A stretch of DNA of 64,000 nt from contig JAFAKB010000072.1 of the NCBI GenBank assembly GCA_019235885.1, positions 1-64,000 of the forward strand. The letters run 5' to 3'. Positions 8,591 through 17,688 of the stretch are shown here, one piece after another. Under the pieces are notes generated by a model. That model worked only from the letters and a program-made list of their open reading frames with translations, ran no database searches and was not told the DNA's origin. How positions within the stretch are numbered: the stretch's first letter is position 1; every line of letters starts with the position of its first letter. A program made the position numbers and the translations under genes. Source of the stretch: Candidatus Eremiobacterota bacterium (GTDB lineage Bacteria; Vulcanimicrobiota; Vulcanimicrobiia; Vulcanimicrobiales; Vulcanimicrobiaceae).

Positions 8591-9874
8591 TTGAGCGATC
8601 ATACGACGATTCCGCGCTATCTCCGAGGTCGCGGTGCGGCCCTCCATCTGCCGCGCAGCAAAGCCGCCCTTGACGAGTTCCATGCCAAGATCAAGCAGAA
8701 GGTGGACGCCGTCACGGCGGCCGGCGAGGGCGGGCAGTGGGATCCCACCGTGCAGGCGATGGCCGATCTCATCGCCGCGGATCCGATCATCCGGATGTAC
8801 GCCGAGGAGATGATCGTCCAGGTGCAGCAGCTCCCGAACCCGCCGCCCTCGACGGTGACGTCGGTCGAGCAAATGCTCGAAGCCCTCAACTACATCGTCA
8901 CGCTGGCGCCGGAGTACAATCCCGATCCGAGCCAGCGGAACGCGTTTCCGATGTCGTCGCTCTTCGCGTACCTGATGATGACGGTCGCCGGCGAGGCGCT
9001 GTTCCGCAACCGAGCCTACAACGCTTCGGTCCAGGCAATCCTGCAGCAGTGGTGCGCCTACCTCAACAGCCCCGACAGCACGAGCGTGCTCAATGACGGT
9101 TACTACGGCTGGATCTCGCCGCCCGCGATCACCGAGTTTCACCTCGACGACTTCATCTTCGACCCGAATGCGCCGTTCGGGGGCTGGACGTCGTACAACG
9201 ATTTCTTTCACCGCGAGATCCAGCCGCAGAACCGCCCGGTCGCGGGACCGGGCGATCCGACGGTCGTCGTCTCCGCCAACGACGGGAACCTGGTGTCGAT
9301 CGCGCAAGGCGTGCAGCGGACGGCTCAGTTCTGGCTCAAGGACGAGCCGTTCTCGCTGGCCGACATGCTCAACGACAGCTCGTTCGTCGACCGCTTCGTC
9401 GGCGGCGACGTCGTGCAGACGTTCTTGAGCGGCGCCAACTACCACCGCTGGCGCGCGCCGATCTCGGGCACCGTGGTTTCCACCGAGGTCGTGGGCGGCC
9501 TCATGTTCAGCGACGCGGAGGCAGCCGGTCTCGACCCGAACGCCGTGCTCTCGGAAGGCTACTACGCGTCGGTGAACACGCGCGGGCTCGTCTACATCGA
9601 CAGCGGCGATCCGGTGCTCGGCACGGTCTGCGTGATCCCGATCGGCATCACCGAGATTTCGTCGGTCACGATCACGGTGCAGCCGGGCCAAGTCATCGCG
9701 AAAGGCGACGAGCTGGGCTACTTCAGCTACGGCGGCTCCAGCATGTGCCTCGTCTTTCAACCCGGCGCCATCGCAAGCTACACGGTGGGCCCGCCGCCGC
9801 CGTACCCCATCGTCGATCCGAGCAGCGGGCCGCCGGTGGTCGCCAACGCGCAGATCGCCGTCGCGAACGTGTGA
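8591..9874 (+). CDS. phosphatidylserine decarboxylase-family protein, PsiD-like
   Basis: A 427-residue member of the pyruvoyl decarboxylase family. The N-terminal 160 residues (with DPIIRMYAEEMI and NYIVTLAPEYN) look like the extra domain seen in fungal PsiD-type proteins. The catalytic part follows: FFHREI, SANDG (triad Asp position), YHRWRAP and the self-cleavage region YGGSSMCLVF (Ser383/Ser384). Classical enzymes have YHRxH in the third motif; here the second His is Arg. The product could be phosphatidylethanolamine or an amine from an amino acid, since PsiD decarboxylates tryptophan. The start is TTG, chosen because the N-terminal domain begins there. No membrane helix is evident. It is divergent from the dynamin gene, so the two may share a promoter region. 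Confidence 0.82.
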   Translation: MSDHTTIPRYLRGRGAALHLPRSKAALDEFHAKIKQKVDAVTAAGEGGQWDPTVQAMADLIAADPIIRMYAEEMIVQVQQLPNPPPSTVTSVEQMLEALNYIVTLAPEYNPDPSQRNAFPMSSLFAYLMMTVAGEALFRNRAYNASVQAILQQWCAYLNSPDSTSVLNDGYYGWISPPAITEFHLDDFIFDPNAPFGGWTSYNDFFHREIQPQNRPVAGPGDPTVVVSANDGNLVSIAQGVQRTAQFWLKDEPFSLADMLNDSSFVDRFVGGDVVQTFLSGANYHRWRAPISGTVVSTEVVGGLMFSDAEAAGLDPNAVLSEGYYASVNTRGLVYIDSGDPVLGTVCVIPIGITEISSVTITVQPGQVIAKGDELGYFSYGGSSMCLVFQPGAIASYTVGPPPPYPIVDPSSGPPVVANAQIAVANV

Positions 9875-9889
9875 CGCGGTCGCGCGCGT

Positions 9890-11242
9890 TCAGCCGCGGA
9901 TGACCGCCAGCGCCTCGTCGCGGTGCTGCTCCATCAGCGCGCGAGTGTCGCCTTCGACGTTGACGCGCAGCAGCGGCTCGGTGTTCGACTTGCGCACGTT
10001 GAGCCACCAGTCGGGATACTCGATCGTCACGCCGTCGAGGTGGTCGACCTTCGCGTCCGTGTAGTGCCGTTCGAGCCGCTGCATCTCGCGGTCGGCGTCG
10101 GCGACCGGCAAGTTGATCTCGCCCGAGCGGAAGCGCGTGTTGTACGGCGCGATCGCCTTCGTGATCGGGCCGTCGATCTCGCTGAAGAGATCGAGGCACT
10201 GCAGCAGCGCGATCATCCCCGAGTCGGCGAACCAGTTCTCGCGGAAGTAGAAGTGGCCGCTGTGCTCGCCGCCGAAGGGGATGTCTTCCTCGCGCATGAT
10301 CGGCTTGATCAGCGAGTGCCCGACAGGCGAGCGCCGCGGGATCCCGCCGTGCGCCGTGACCGCCTCGGGGACGCTGCGCGAGCAGATCAGGTTGTAGAGG
10401 ATCTTCGAGCCGGGATACTTCTTGAGCGTCGCGACGCCGACCGCGGCGGTGACGATGCTGCCGTCGGGGAAGCCGCCCTGCTCGTCGACGATGAACATCC
10501 GGTCGGCGTCGCCGTCGAACGCCGCGCCGAGATCGCAGTGCTGCTCCAGCACCGCTTTGCGCAGGGCGAGCTTGTTCTCGTCCTCGATCGGCGAAGCCGG
10601 ATGGTTCGGAAACGTTCCGTCCAGCTCGAAGTACAGCGGGACGACCTCGACCTGCGGCAGGTACTTGAACACGTACGGCACGGTCAGCCCGGCCATCCCG
10701 TTGCCGGCGTCGATCGCGATCTTGTAGGGCTTGATCTTGGCGACGTCGCGGATGAAGGAGACGCAGTGCTTGCCGAAGTCGTCGAGGATCTCGCGCGAGC
10801 CGACCTTCCCTTTGCGCGCCGGCTCCTTGAAGTCGCCGGCGAGCGCGAGGTCGCGCACCTCGCCGAGCCCCGTGTCGAGCGAGATCGCCTGCGCTTCCTC
10901 GCGGCAGAACTTCAGCCCGTTGTACTGCGCCGGGTTGTGCGAGGCCGTGATCATCACGCCGCCGTCGAAGCCGTAATGGCCGACCGCGAAGTAGAGCGCG
11001 TCGGTCGAGATCATCCCGATGTGCGTCACGTCGGCCCCGCCTTCGGTCGCGCCGCGGGTGAGCGCTTCGATCAGCGCCTCGCCCGAGGGCCGCATGTCGC
11101 GGCCGATACAGATGTTGGTGCGGCCCAGCGCCTGCACGAACGCGCGTCCGATCAGATAGGCGACCTCGGGGGTGAGCTGGGTTCCGACGATCCCGCGGAC
11201 GTCGTAGCTCTTGAAGATCGACGTGTCGAACGCGTTGGGCAT
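9890..11242 (-). CDS. phosphomannomutase/phosphoglucomutase
   Basis: A 450-residue alpha-D-phosphohexomutase. All four sites are visible: the phosphoserine loop TASHNP (MITASHNPAQYNGLK), the metal loop DGDADR, the sugar-binding loop GGEHSGH and the phosphate-binding loop RKSNTEP. Such enzymes interconvert hexose-6-phosphate and hexose-1-phosphate, supplying GDP-mannose or UDP-glucose precursors. This suits the exopolysaccharide locus further along, although that lies about 23 kb away. The ATG at 11242 (MPNAFDTSIFKSYDVRG) was chosen because the family starts just before the YDVRG motif. The gene converges on the PsiD-like gene and is divergent from the pseudopilin operon. Confidence 0.93.
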   Translation of the reverse strand: MPNAFDTSIFKSYDVRGIVGTQLTPEVAYLIGRAFVQALGRTNICIGRDMRPSGEALIEALTRGATEGGADVTHIGMISTDALYFAVGHYGFDGGVMITASHNPAQYNGLKFCREEAQAISLDTGLGEVRDLALAGDFKEPARKGKVGSREILDDFGKHCVSFIRDVAKIKPYKIAIDAGNGMAGLTVPYVFKYLPQVEVVPLYFELDGTFPNHPASPIEDENKLALRKAVLEQHCDLGAAFDGDADRMFIVDEQGGFPDGSIVTAAVGVATLKKYPGSKILYNLICSRSVPEAVTAHGGIPRRSPVGHSLIKPIMREEDIPFGGEHSGHFYFRENWFADSGMIALLQCLDLFSEIDGPITKAIAPYNTRFRSGEINLPVADADREMQRLERHYTDAKVDHLDGVTIEYPDWWLNVRKSNTEPLLRVNVEGDTRALMEQHRDEALAVIRG

Positions 11243-11343
11243 GGCCGGGCCGGTTTCGGAAGGCCGCCCCGCGACCCCTACGCTGTTGCGGCGAGCGGTC
11301 GCCGCGTGCATCGTTTCCGAGCGGCGCGGGCACCGCAGCCGGT

Positions 11344-12519
11344 GTGCGGGATTCACGGGCCGGCTTTTCGCTGATCGAGATCCTCGTCGCGGCCGCGGCG
11401 TTCGCGGTGGTCGCGTTCGGCGCGTTCGAGGTGGTGCGGCAGCTCGTCGCGAGCTCGCGCCAGCTCACCGCGCGGCATCTCGCCTACGCGTCGCTCGAGC
11501 GGCTCGGCGCGCAGCTGCGCGCCGAAGCGCGCACGGCGACCGCGATCTGGAGCAGCTCGCCGACCGCGGACGCGGCGCACGACGGCTGCGTGCAAGTCGA
11601 CTTCTTCACCGCCGACGCAGCCGGACCGAAGTTCTGGAGCTACCGCAACTTCCCGCACCACACGGATGCCGACGCAGCTCCCGGCGACGCGCTGGTGCGG
11701 CTCGCCGGGAGCGCGCCGCTCGCCGCCTGCGACGCGGCGCAAACCGGCGAGGTCGTGCTCTCGCACGTGCAGCCGCCGCTCGTCGTGAGCGCCCTCGCGG
11801 CGAACGCGCTCGCGGCGCACCTCGATCCGTACCTGCAGCAGCCCGATTCGCCGTTCGTCGCCGCGAGCGTTCCGGCGGTTGCGCCGGTCGCGCTCGGCGT
11901 GCTCGACGCGAGCGGGAACGCGGTGAGCGGCGCCAACACGACCCTCGAGCTGCGCGTCGACACGGCGGACGGATCGCGCGTCGTCGACTTGCTCCCCGGC
12001 GTCTTTCCGAACGGCTTCACCGAGGTGCTGCACTACACGTGCAGCGAGCGCTGCGACGCCGGCCACGACACCGCCGCACCGAAGACGCTCACCAGCTGCG
12101 CGCTGAGCTGGCAGCCGGGGTGGAGCACGTTCGTGCGCTGGAGCGACTACGCGACGAACGCCGACGGTTCGCTGACGTTCCCGAGCGGCTGGTTCATCGG
12201 CGGCAGCTTCGTCTTCACGTACTCGGGGACGCGCGCGTCCGACGGCGGAACCGACACGCTGGTCAAGCCGTACGCGGCGACGAACTGGGACGCGGCGCGC
12301 GACTACGCGGTGTTTCCGCCGGACCGTTCGGCGGCCGACGGATCGCTCGCGGGAAGCTTCGCGCCGTGGGACGTGCGCGCCGAGTCGCCGGCGGCGTGGC
12401 TCGCCGACTTCGCGCCGTATCTGGCCGCCGGAACGCGCGCGCCGGTCGACGCGGAGAAGCAGCGCTGCGACGCCGTGCAAGCGCAAGGAGCCAGCGGTGG
12501 ATTCTATGCGAACGGCTGA
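11344..12519 (+). CDS. type IV pilin-like (pseudopilin) protein, large
   Basis: A 391-residue protein with a short leader and a class III signal: cleavage expected after Gly in AGFSLIEILVAAAA, with Glu at mature position 5 and a hydrophobic helix of about 20 residues. The large Ala/Asp/Thr-rich C-terminal domain contains cysteines in pairs (HYTCSERCDAG) and is bigger than a major pilin, as in minor pseudopilins of the GspJ/PilW type. The start is GTG. It is first of a three-gene set; the next gene starts 23 bases before this stop. No pilus ATPase, inner-membrane platform or prepilin peptidase is nearby, so the assembly machinery must be elsewhere. Confidence 0.82.
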   Translation: MRDSRAGFSLIEILVAAAAFAVVAFGAFEVVRQLVASSRQLTARHLAYASLERLGAQLRAEARTATAIWSSSPTADAAHDGCVQVDFFTADAAGPKFWSYRNFPHHTDADAAPGDALVRLAGSAPLAACDAAQTGEVVLSHVQPPLVVSALAANALAAHLDPYLQQPDSPFVAASVPAVAPVALGVLDASGNAVSGANTTLELRVDTADGSRVVDLLPGVFPNGFTEVLHYTCSERCDAGHDTAAPKTLTSCALSWQPGWSTFVRWSDYATNADGSLTFPSGWFIGGSFVFTYSGTRASDGGTDTLVKPYAATNWDAARDYAVFPPDRSAADGSLAGSFAPWDVRAESPAAWLADFAPYLAAGTRAPVDAEKQRCDAVQAQGASGGFYANG

Positions 12520-13063
12520 CTTGCTGCGAGCGGCCGAGCGCGGCTTCACGCTGCTCGAGCTGCTGATCTGCATGGCGATCCTCGCGCTCGTGAGCGCCTC
12601 GACGCTCGGCGCGTTCGCGGCGGTCGCGCGCAACGCGGCGACCGGCAGCGCGCGGGAGCTGGCGCTGATGGTCGGCGAGAACGCGCTGGTGCGCGCCCGT
12701 GCGGCGATCGCGTACGCGTCTTCACCGGCGCAGGACGGCGCCGCGCTGATCGGCGACCGCTCGTGGGGGCTCGTTCCGGGACCGAGCAGCTACGTCGCGG
12801 GCGCGCAGCTGCGCGCGGCCGCGCCGTGCGGCGCGCAAGCGGCGTTGCTGCTGAAGCTGCCGGTCGCGACGGCGTACGACGCGCCCAGCGAACGTTTCAC
12901 CGTCGTCGTCACGTACCCGCGCGATCCGTGCCGCGCGGCGAGCGAGGGCGCGATCGCGCCCGACAACGCCGCGACGGTGACGCTCGCCGAAACGCTTCCG
13001 CCGTCGGTCTATCCGCCGGGCCAGGTGCTGCGGCGCACCGTCGCGCCGCCGGCGAGGATGTAG
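12497..13063 (+). CDS. type IV pilin-like (pseudopilin) protein, small
   Basis: A 188-residue protein with the canonical prepilin sequence RGFTLLELLICMAI: Gly at the cleavage site, Phe+1, Glu+5 and a hydrophobic N-helix. The globular part holds two cysteines (APCGAQ and DPCRAA) that may pair. The GTG at 12497 is favoured because AAGGAG at 12485-12490 lies six bases before it; an ATG nine bases further in is the alternative. It overlaps the previous pseudopilin by 23 bases, and its stop shares one base with the next start, so the three are tightly coupled. It is probably a minor pseudopilin (GspI/PilV size class). Confidence 0.82.
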   Translation: MDSMRTADLLRAAERGFTLLELLICMAILALVSASTLGAFAAVARNAATGSARELALMVGENALVRARAAIAYASSPAQDGAALIGDRSWGLVPGPSSYVAGAQLRAAAPCGAQAALLLKLPVATAYDAPSERFTVVVTYPRDPCRAASEGAIAPDNAATVTLAETLPPSVYPPGQVLRRTVAPPARM

Positions 13064-13908
13064 TGCTCGGCACGACGCTGTGGTTCGTGCTCGCGATCGG
13101 CGTGCTGGCCGGCGCGCTGCTGAACGGCGCCGCGGCGTTCGCCCGCGCCGGCGTGCAGGCCGCGGCCGACCACGCGGTCGAGGCGGCGCTGCACGACGCG
13201 GTCGCCGACTACCAGAACGCCTTGCAAACGGCGATCGCGCAGAGCGCCGCGCCGCTCGCGCCGAGCGAGCCGTTCACCGGTTCCACGCCCTCGCTCGACG
13301 CGTACGCGCACGCGCTCGCCGCGCTGCCGAACCCGCTGCAGCGCACCTACCCGGCGAACGATCAAAGCGCGCCAGCCGGTCCGCGCTTCACGCTCGCGTA
13401 CACCGTCACGCCGACGACGCTCGCGGCTCCGGACTGTCCGCAACTCGGCGCGGCGCCGTCAGCGCAAGGCTCGGACACGGTCGCGTGGCTGCAGTGCAGC
13501 GGCTTCGTGCAAGAGTCGCGCCTTTCGCTGCACGTCGCCGTGAGCGTGCTCGACGCGGCCGGCGCGCAGACGCTGGCGCGCCGCGATCAGTACGTGACGC
13601 TGCGGGTGTTCGCGCAGCCGCCGTACAGCGCGCTCGTCGGCCGCAAGGACGCTGCGGCGCCGGACGATGCCGCCGACTCCGGCGCTCCGTCACCGCCGGC
13701 GCACGAAGGCGACCTCGGCGGCGGGACGCTCAGCGGCGCCTCACCCCCGCCCGCGGCGAGCCCGTGGCCGGCCGGCGGGACGCTGATCCACGTGCGCTAC
13801 GAGTGCGCCGACGGCGCCGGGCACTGCGCCGGCGCCGCGCCGCCCGATCCCGACGCGGACCTGCGCGCGGGCGCGCGCTGGTCGAACGGAAACCGGCCGG
13901 CGCCGTGA
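13063..13908 (+). CDS. single-pass exported protein of the pseudopilin operon
   Basis: A 281-residue product whose GTG start shares one base with the previous stop (taGtg). A hydrophobic helix (FVLAIGVLAGALLNGAAAFA) occupies the N-terminus, followed by a long Ala-rich helix and a Pro/Ala-rich C-terminal half containing spaced cysteines (CPQL, LQCSG, YECADG, HCAGA). It has no canonical prepilin cleavage motif. The topology resembles PilX/GspK-type minor components, which have an N-terminal helix plus a soluble tip domain, but I cannot assign the family by sequence. Its position as last gene of the pseudopilin operon supports a role in the same filament or secretion complex. Confidence 0.6.
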   Translation: MLGTTLWFVLAIGVLAGALLNGAAAFARAGVQAAADHAVEAALHDAVADYQNALQTAIAQSAAPLAPSEPFTGSTPSLDAYAHALAALPNPLQRTYPANDQSAPAGPRFTLAYTVTPTTLAAPDCPQLGAAPSAQGSDTVAWLQCSGFVQESRLSLHVAVSVLDAAGAQTLARRDQYVTLRVFAQPPYSALVGRKDAAAPDDAADSGAPSPPAHEGDLGGGTLSGASPPPAASPWPAGGTLIHVRYECADGAGHCAGAAPPDPDADLRAGARWSNGNRPAP

Positions 13909-13913
13909 GTGGC

Positions 13914-14321
13914 TTAGAAGCGCTGGTTCCAGCGGCGGCGGCGCTGGAGGACGGGCTTCGGTCCGCGGTGCGGGTAGAGCGAGAGCGTCGAGAGCGAGGC
14001 GCCGCAGAAGAAGCCGACCAGATCGGCGGTCACCTCGTACATCGTCTTGCTCGTCATCGGCGTGCGCGAGCGCAGCACCGGAACGCGCGCCTGCACGAAC
14101 GCGACGGCCGCGTTGCCGGGCGAGTCGTACGCGATCCGCACCGTCGCGTTGCCGCGGCGGAAGAGGATGGTGTCGCCGTCCTCGTTCTCGATCCGCATCC
14201 CGGGGACCAGGATCGGAAGCGCTTCGCGGATGCGCGCGACGTAGACGTCGAACGCCAGACTGCGCGCGAACTCGACGCCGCTCGGGGTGGGGCCCATCGC
14301 CGCCGTGCCGGACCGGTTCAT
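13914..14321 (-). CDS. conserved-looking protein of unknown function
   Basis: A 135-residue soluble protein with alternating hydrophobic strands (ILVPGMRIENEDGDTILF, ATVRIAYDSPG, AAVAFVQARVP) that suggest a small beta-rich fold, and a very basic C-terminus (QRRRRWNQRF). I recognise no family. The ATG at 14321 overlaps the TGA of the upstream gene (ATGA), indicating translational coupling; another in-frame ATG lies at 14297. It converges on the pseudopilin operon with only five bases between stops. Confidence 0.6.
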   Translation of the reverse strand: MNRSGTAAMGPTPSGVEFARSLAFDVYVARIREALPILVPGMRIENEDGDTILFRRGNATVRIAYDSPGNAAVAFVQARVPVLRSRTPMTSKTMYEVTADLVGFFCGASLSTLSLYPHRGPKPVLQRRRRWNQRF

Positions 14322-14611
14322 GGCCGAGCCTGCTGCTGGACGCGTGCAGCTTCGAAGAATGCCGCGCGGTTCAAGTCCGCGTGCCGCGGGCAGGGAACGA
14401 GATCGCACGCGCCGGCGTGCTCCCGCGCGGCGCACCCGCAGCGCCAGACGTGATCTTCCGTGTCGTCCAGCCCGCTTTGCGCATATCGGAACGTGCGGCT
14501 CGGGAGCCCTAAGATGGACCGTAGAAAAACGAACGTGTGCTGGTAGATACGCACTTCGCCCTGTCCTTGGGAATGCAACAGGTCCCACACCTCGACCGGG
14601 ACGTTCAGCAT
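14318..14611 (-). CDS. small Cys/His-rich protein, unknown function
   Basis: A 97-residue protein. Its C-terminal half has closely spaced metal-ligand-type residues (HVWRCGC, EHAGACDL, VPCPRHADL), which could bind zinc or iron, though no named finger pattern fits. The N-terminal half (VPVEVWDLL, IYQHTFVFLRSILGL) looks globular. It starts with an ATG after an A/T-richer stretch that may hold the promoter, and its stop overlaps the next start. That coupling is the main argument that it is a real gene. Confidence 0.5.
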   Translation of the reverse strand: MLNVPVEVWDLLHSQGQGEVRIYQHTFVFLRSILGLPSRTFRYAQSGLDDTEDHVWRCGCAAREHAGACDLVPCPRHADLNRAAFFEAARVQQQARP

Positions 14612-14714
14612 AAGCGAGCGAGCTCACAGTTGCAAGCGATCGCCGCCGGCTCAGCACAATATAAACCGTCGTTTTACCGTCCCGTGACGAACGTGCGTTC
14701 GGCCCGTCGCTCCG
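14612..14714 (-). promoter_or_regulatory. intergenic region with likely promoter for the 14611-13914 gene pair
   Basis: The stretch between the hydrolase stop and the small Cys/His gene is clearly less GC-rich than its surroundings. On the minus strand it contains TTTATATTGTG, a plausible -10 region, about 35 bases before the ATG. The palindrome-like CGAACGTGCGTTCG (14688-14701, 6-bp arms) lies upstream of it and could be an operator or the hairpin end of the hydrolase transcript. No convincing -35 box was found. Confidence 0.3.
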
Positions 14715-15674
14715 TCAGCGCGCCGTCAACGGCGTCAGGAACGCTTCCAGCGTCGCGTTGACGCTCTCCGGCTCTTCCTCGTGCGGCAGCAGGCCGCTGT
14801 GCGCGAACGTCGTCAGCCGCGCGTCGCGCGCAAGCCGCAAGAACTCGTCGGCGTTCGCGCGCGGGTTGAGCGCCGGCGCGCGCTCGCCCCAGAGCACGTG
14901 CAAAGGCATCGTCAAGAACGGCAGGTCGCGCGCGACGTCGCAGTCGAGCGCGCCGCCGGCGAACGCCGCCGGGACGTAGCGCGCGCCGGGCTGGTGCATT
15001 ACCGCGTAGTAGTGCTCGACGATCTCGTCGGTAACGTGCGCGGGATCGCCGTAGACCTGCCGCTCGAGAAACCACCGGATCGACGGCTTCGAGCCCAGCA
15101 CGTTGAAGAGCGCTTCGCCGACCAGCGGCGAGCGCAGCAGCACCGTCAGCGCCGAGCTCACGCCGCGCGGCCCTTTGTCGAGCGTTCCGGCGAGCCCGGC
15201 CGGGCAGATCACCGCGAGCCGCTCGATGCGGTCGTGCGCGCGCGCCGCGGCGCGAATCGCGAACGCCGCGCCGAGCGAGGACGCGACGAGCGCGGCCGGC
15301 TCGGCGCCGAACGCGTCGAGCGCCGCCGCGATCTGCTCGACGAACACGTCGGCGCCGTACGCGAGCTTCGGCTTGTCGGAGAGCCCGCAGCCGAGCAGGT
15401 CGAACGCGACGACGCGGCGCGTCTGCGCGAGCAGCGGGAAGAGCTTGCGAAACTCGTACGACGACGCGCCGGCCGAAACGCCGTGGACCAGCAGGACGAG
15501 CGGTCCGGTGCCGGCTTCGGTCGCGAAGATCTCGTGGCCGCGCCACGTCCACGCGCGGCGGGTTCCGCCGAGCGCGTTGGTGGGCAGCGGAGCGTTGCCG
15601 AGCGCGCGATTCGCCGCAGCGATCGCGCCGGTGACGCCCGCGCCGGCGACGAGAGGTCGAACGATTCTCTTCAC
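14715..15674 (-). CDS. alpha/beta-hydrolase
   Basis: A 319-residue alpha/beta-hydrolase. It shows the HG oxyanion motif (LVHGVSAGASS), AFDLLGCGLSD typical of the fold, and a nucleophile elbow reading ASSLGAA, with Ala where the first Gly of GxSxG is usual. The catalytic His is probably in AHSGLLPHEEEPE near the C-terminus. A hydrophobic N-terminus (LVAGAGVTGAIAAAN) suggests membrane attachment or export. Bulky lid residues (RWFLERQVYGDP) are present. It could be an esterase, lipase or C-C hydrolase; the substrate is unknown. It is divergent from the small secreted protein at 15719. Confidence 0.85.
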   Translation of the reverse strand: MKRIVRPLVAGAGVTGAIAAANRALGNAPLPTNALGGTRRAWTWRGHEIFATEAGTGPLVLLVHGVSAGASSYEFRKLFPLLAQTRRVVAFDLLGCGLSDKPKLAYGADVFVEQIAAALDAFGAEPAALVASSLGAAFAIRAAARAHDRIERLAVICPAGLAGTLDKGPRGVSSALTVLLRSPLVGEALFNVLGSKPSIRWFLERQVYGDPAHVTDEIVEHYYAVMHQPGARYVPAAFAGGALDCDVARDLPFLTMPLHVLWGERAPALNPRANADEFLRLARDARLTTFAHSGLLPHEEEPESVNATLEAFLTPLTAR

Positions 15675-15718
15675 GATGTCCTGCGGTCACGGAACGGCCA
15701 GCCGAAGCGGGCGGTTCC

Positions 15719-16165
15719 GTGCCTTCTTCACCGTACCCACAAGGACACGCCCCCGCGCTTGTCGCAAGGCGGGGCGTGGTCGCCCGCGTCCTCGGCGTGC
15801 TTGCCGTGCTCGCCGCGCTGAGTGTCCCCGTGCAAGCTTCGCCGTGCGGCGTACCGGTCGGGCGAGTCGTCACGCTCAAGTCGACCGAGCTGGACCCCGA
15901 CGTCTTCGTCTGGGACGCCAAGCAGCGCGTCGTCGACTACGCGGGCGGGTTCTGGCACGACAGCCGCGACGTCATGCAGCACACCCTGCTGGCCAAGCCG
16001 GGGACCCGCGCCGTGATCGTGACGTGCAGCGCCGGGATCGTCCATCCGAAATACGCCGCCGACGCGCGCGACGCGATCGGGATCAAGCTCACCAACGGCC
16101 CGAACAAAGGCCGGTACGGCTGGGTCACCTCGGACGACATCCACCAAATCGTCGCCGGCCGCTGA
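15719..16165 (+). CDS. small exported protein, unknown function
   Basis: A 148-residue protein with a GTG start, a basic n-region and a hydrophobic segment (VLGVLAVLAALSVPVQA) likely cleaved after VQA. The mature part has two cysteines (SPCGVP and VTCSAG) and a C-terminal GRYGWVTSDDIH that resembles an SH3-like strand pair. I recognise no family with confidence. It lies just upstream of the ammonium transporter, but 104 bases with regulatory repeats separate them. Confidence 0.65.
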   Translation: MPSSPYPQGHAPALVARRGVVARVLGVLAVLAALSVPVQASPCGVPVGRVVTLKSTELDPDVFVWDAKQRVVDYAGGFWHDSRDVMQHTLLAKPGTRAVIVTCSAGIVHPKYAADARDAIGIKLTNGPNKGRYGWVTSDDIHQIVAGR

Positions 16166-16177
16166 GCGCCGAACGCT

Positions 16178-16229
16178 TTCGCCATTTGTCGACACACGTC
16201 GTGACGAACGGCTGATTCGTTCGCCATTT
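16178..16229 (+). promoter_or_regulatory. direct repeats upstream of amtB
   Basis: The 10-mer TTCGCCATTT occurs twice, at 16178-16187 and 16220-16229. Start-to-start spacing is 42 bases, about four turns of B-DNA, so two proteins would bind the same face. Both lie within 95 bases of the amtB GTG. This is the arrangement expected for a transcription-factor site pair, perhaps nitrogen control. No sigma-54 -24/-12 promoter was found. Confidence 0.4.
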
Positions 16230-16269
16230 CCCTAATTGCAGGCGCGTGCGCGCCCTTTAGAATGAACGG

Positions 16270-17511
<1,242 letters not shown>

Positions 17512-17533
17512 CGCCGCAAGGAGCTTTCGTTCG

Positions 17534-17665
17534 GTGGAAATCATCGTCTCGTTGATCGCCTTCTTCGCCCTGATCGTCTCGTGGTTCGTCCTGCCGGCGG
17601 CGCCGCGGCAAGCGAAAGAAGTCCACGTGCGCGCCGCTCCGGAGCCGCTGGCCACCGCAGCGTAG
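17534..17665 (+). CDS. 43-residue single-pass membrane microprotein
   Basis: A short frame opening with GTG, preceded by AAGGAG (17518-17523) at ten bases. The product has one hydrophobic helix (IIVSLIAFFALIVSWFVLP) followed by a short basic/Ala-rich tail and a TAG stop. It starts 22 bases after amtB, so it is likely on the same transcript. Known bacterial microproteins of this shape often modulate a membrane partner, but a link with the transporter is inference from position only. Confidence 0.55.
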   Translation: MEIIVSLIAFFALIVSWFVLPAAPRQAKEVHVRAAPEPLATAA

Positions 17666-17672
17666 CGCGCCG

Positions 17673-17688
17673 AAGCTCGCGCGAGCTT
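17673..17688. terminator. palindrome between convergent amtB and btuD transcripts
   Basis: AAGCTCGCGCGAGCTT is a perfect 16-bp palindrome filling the gap between the microprotein stop and the btuD stop on the other strand. It could fold as a 6-bp stem with a 4-base loop on either transcript. There is no T tract, so its role as a bidirectional terminator is tentative. Confidence 0.35.

Noticed and set aside
16190-16260. Sigma-54 promoter before amtB
   Set aside because: TTGCA is present at 16236-16240, but the expected TGGC at the -24 position is not.
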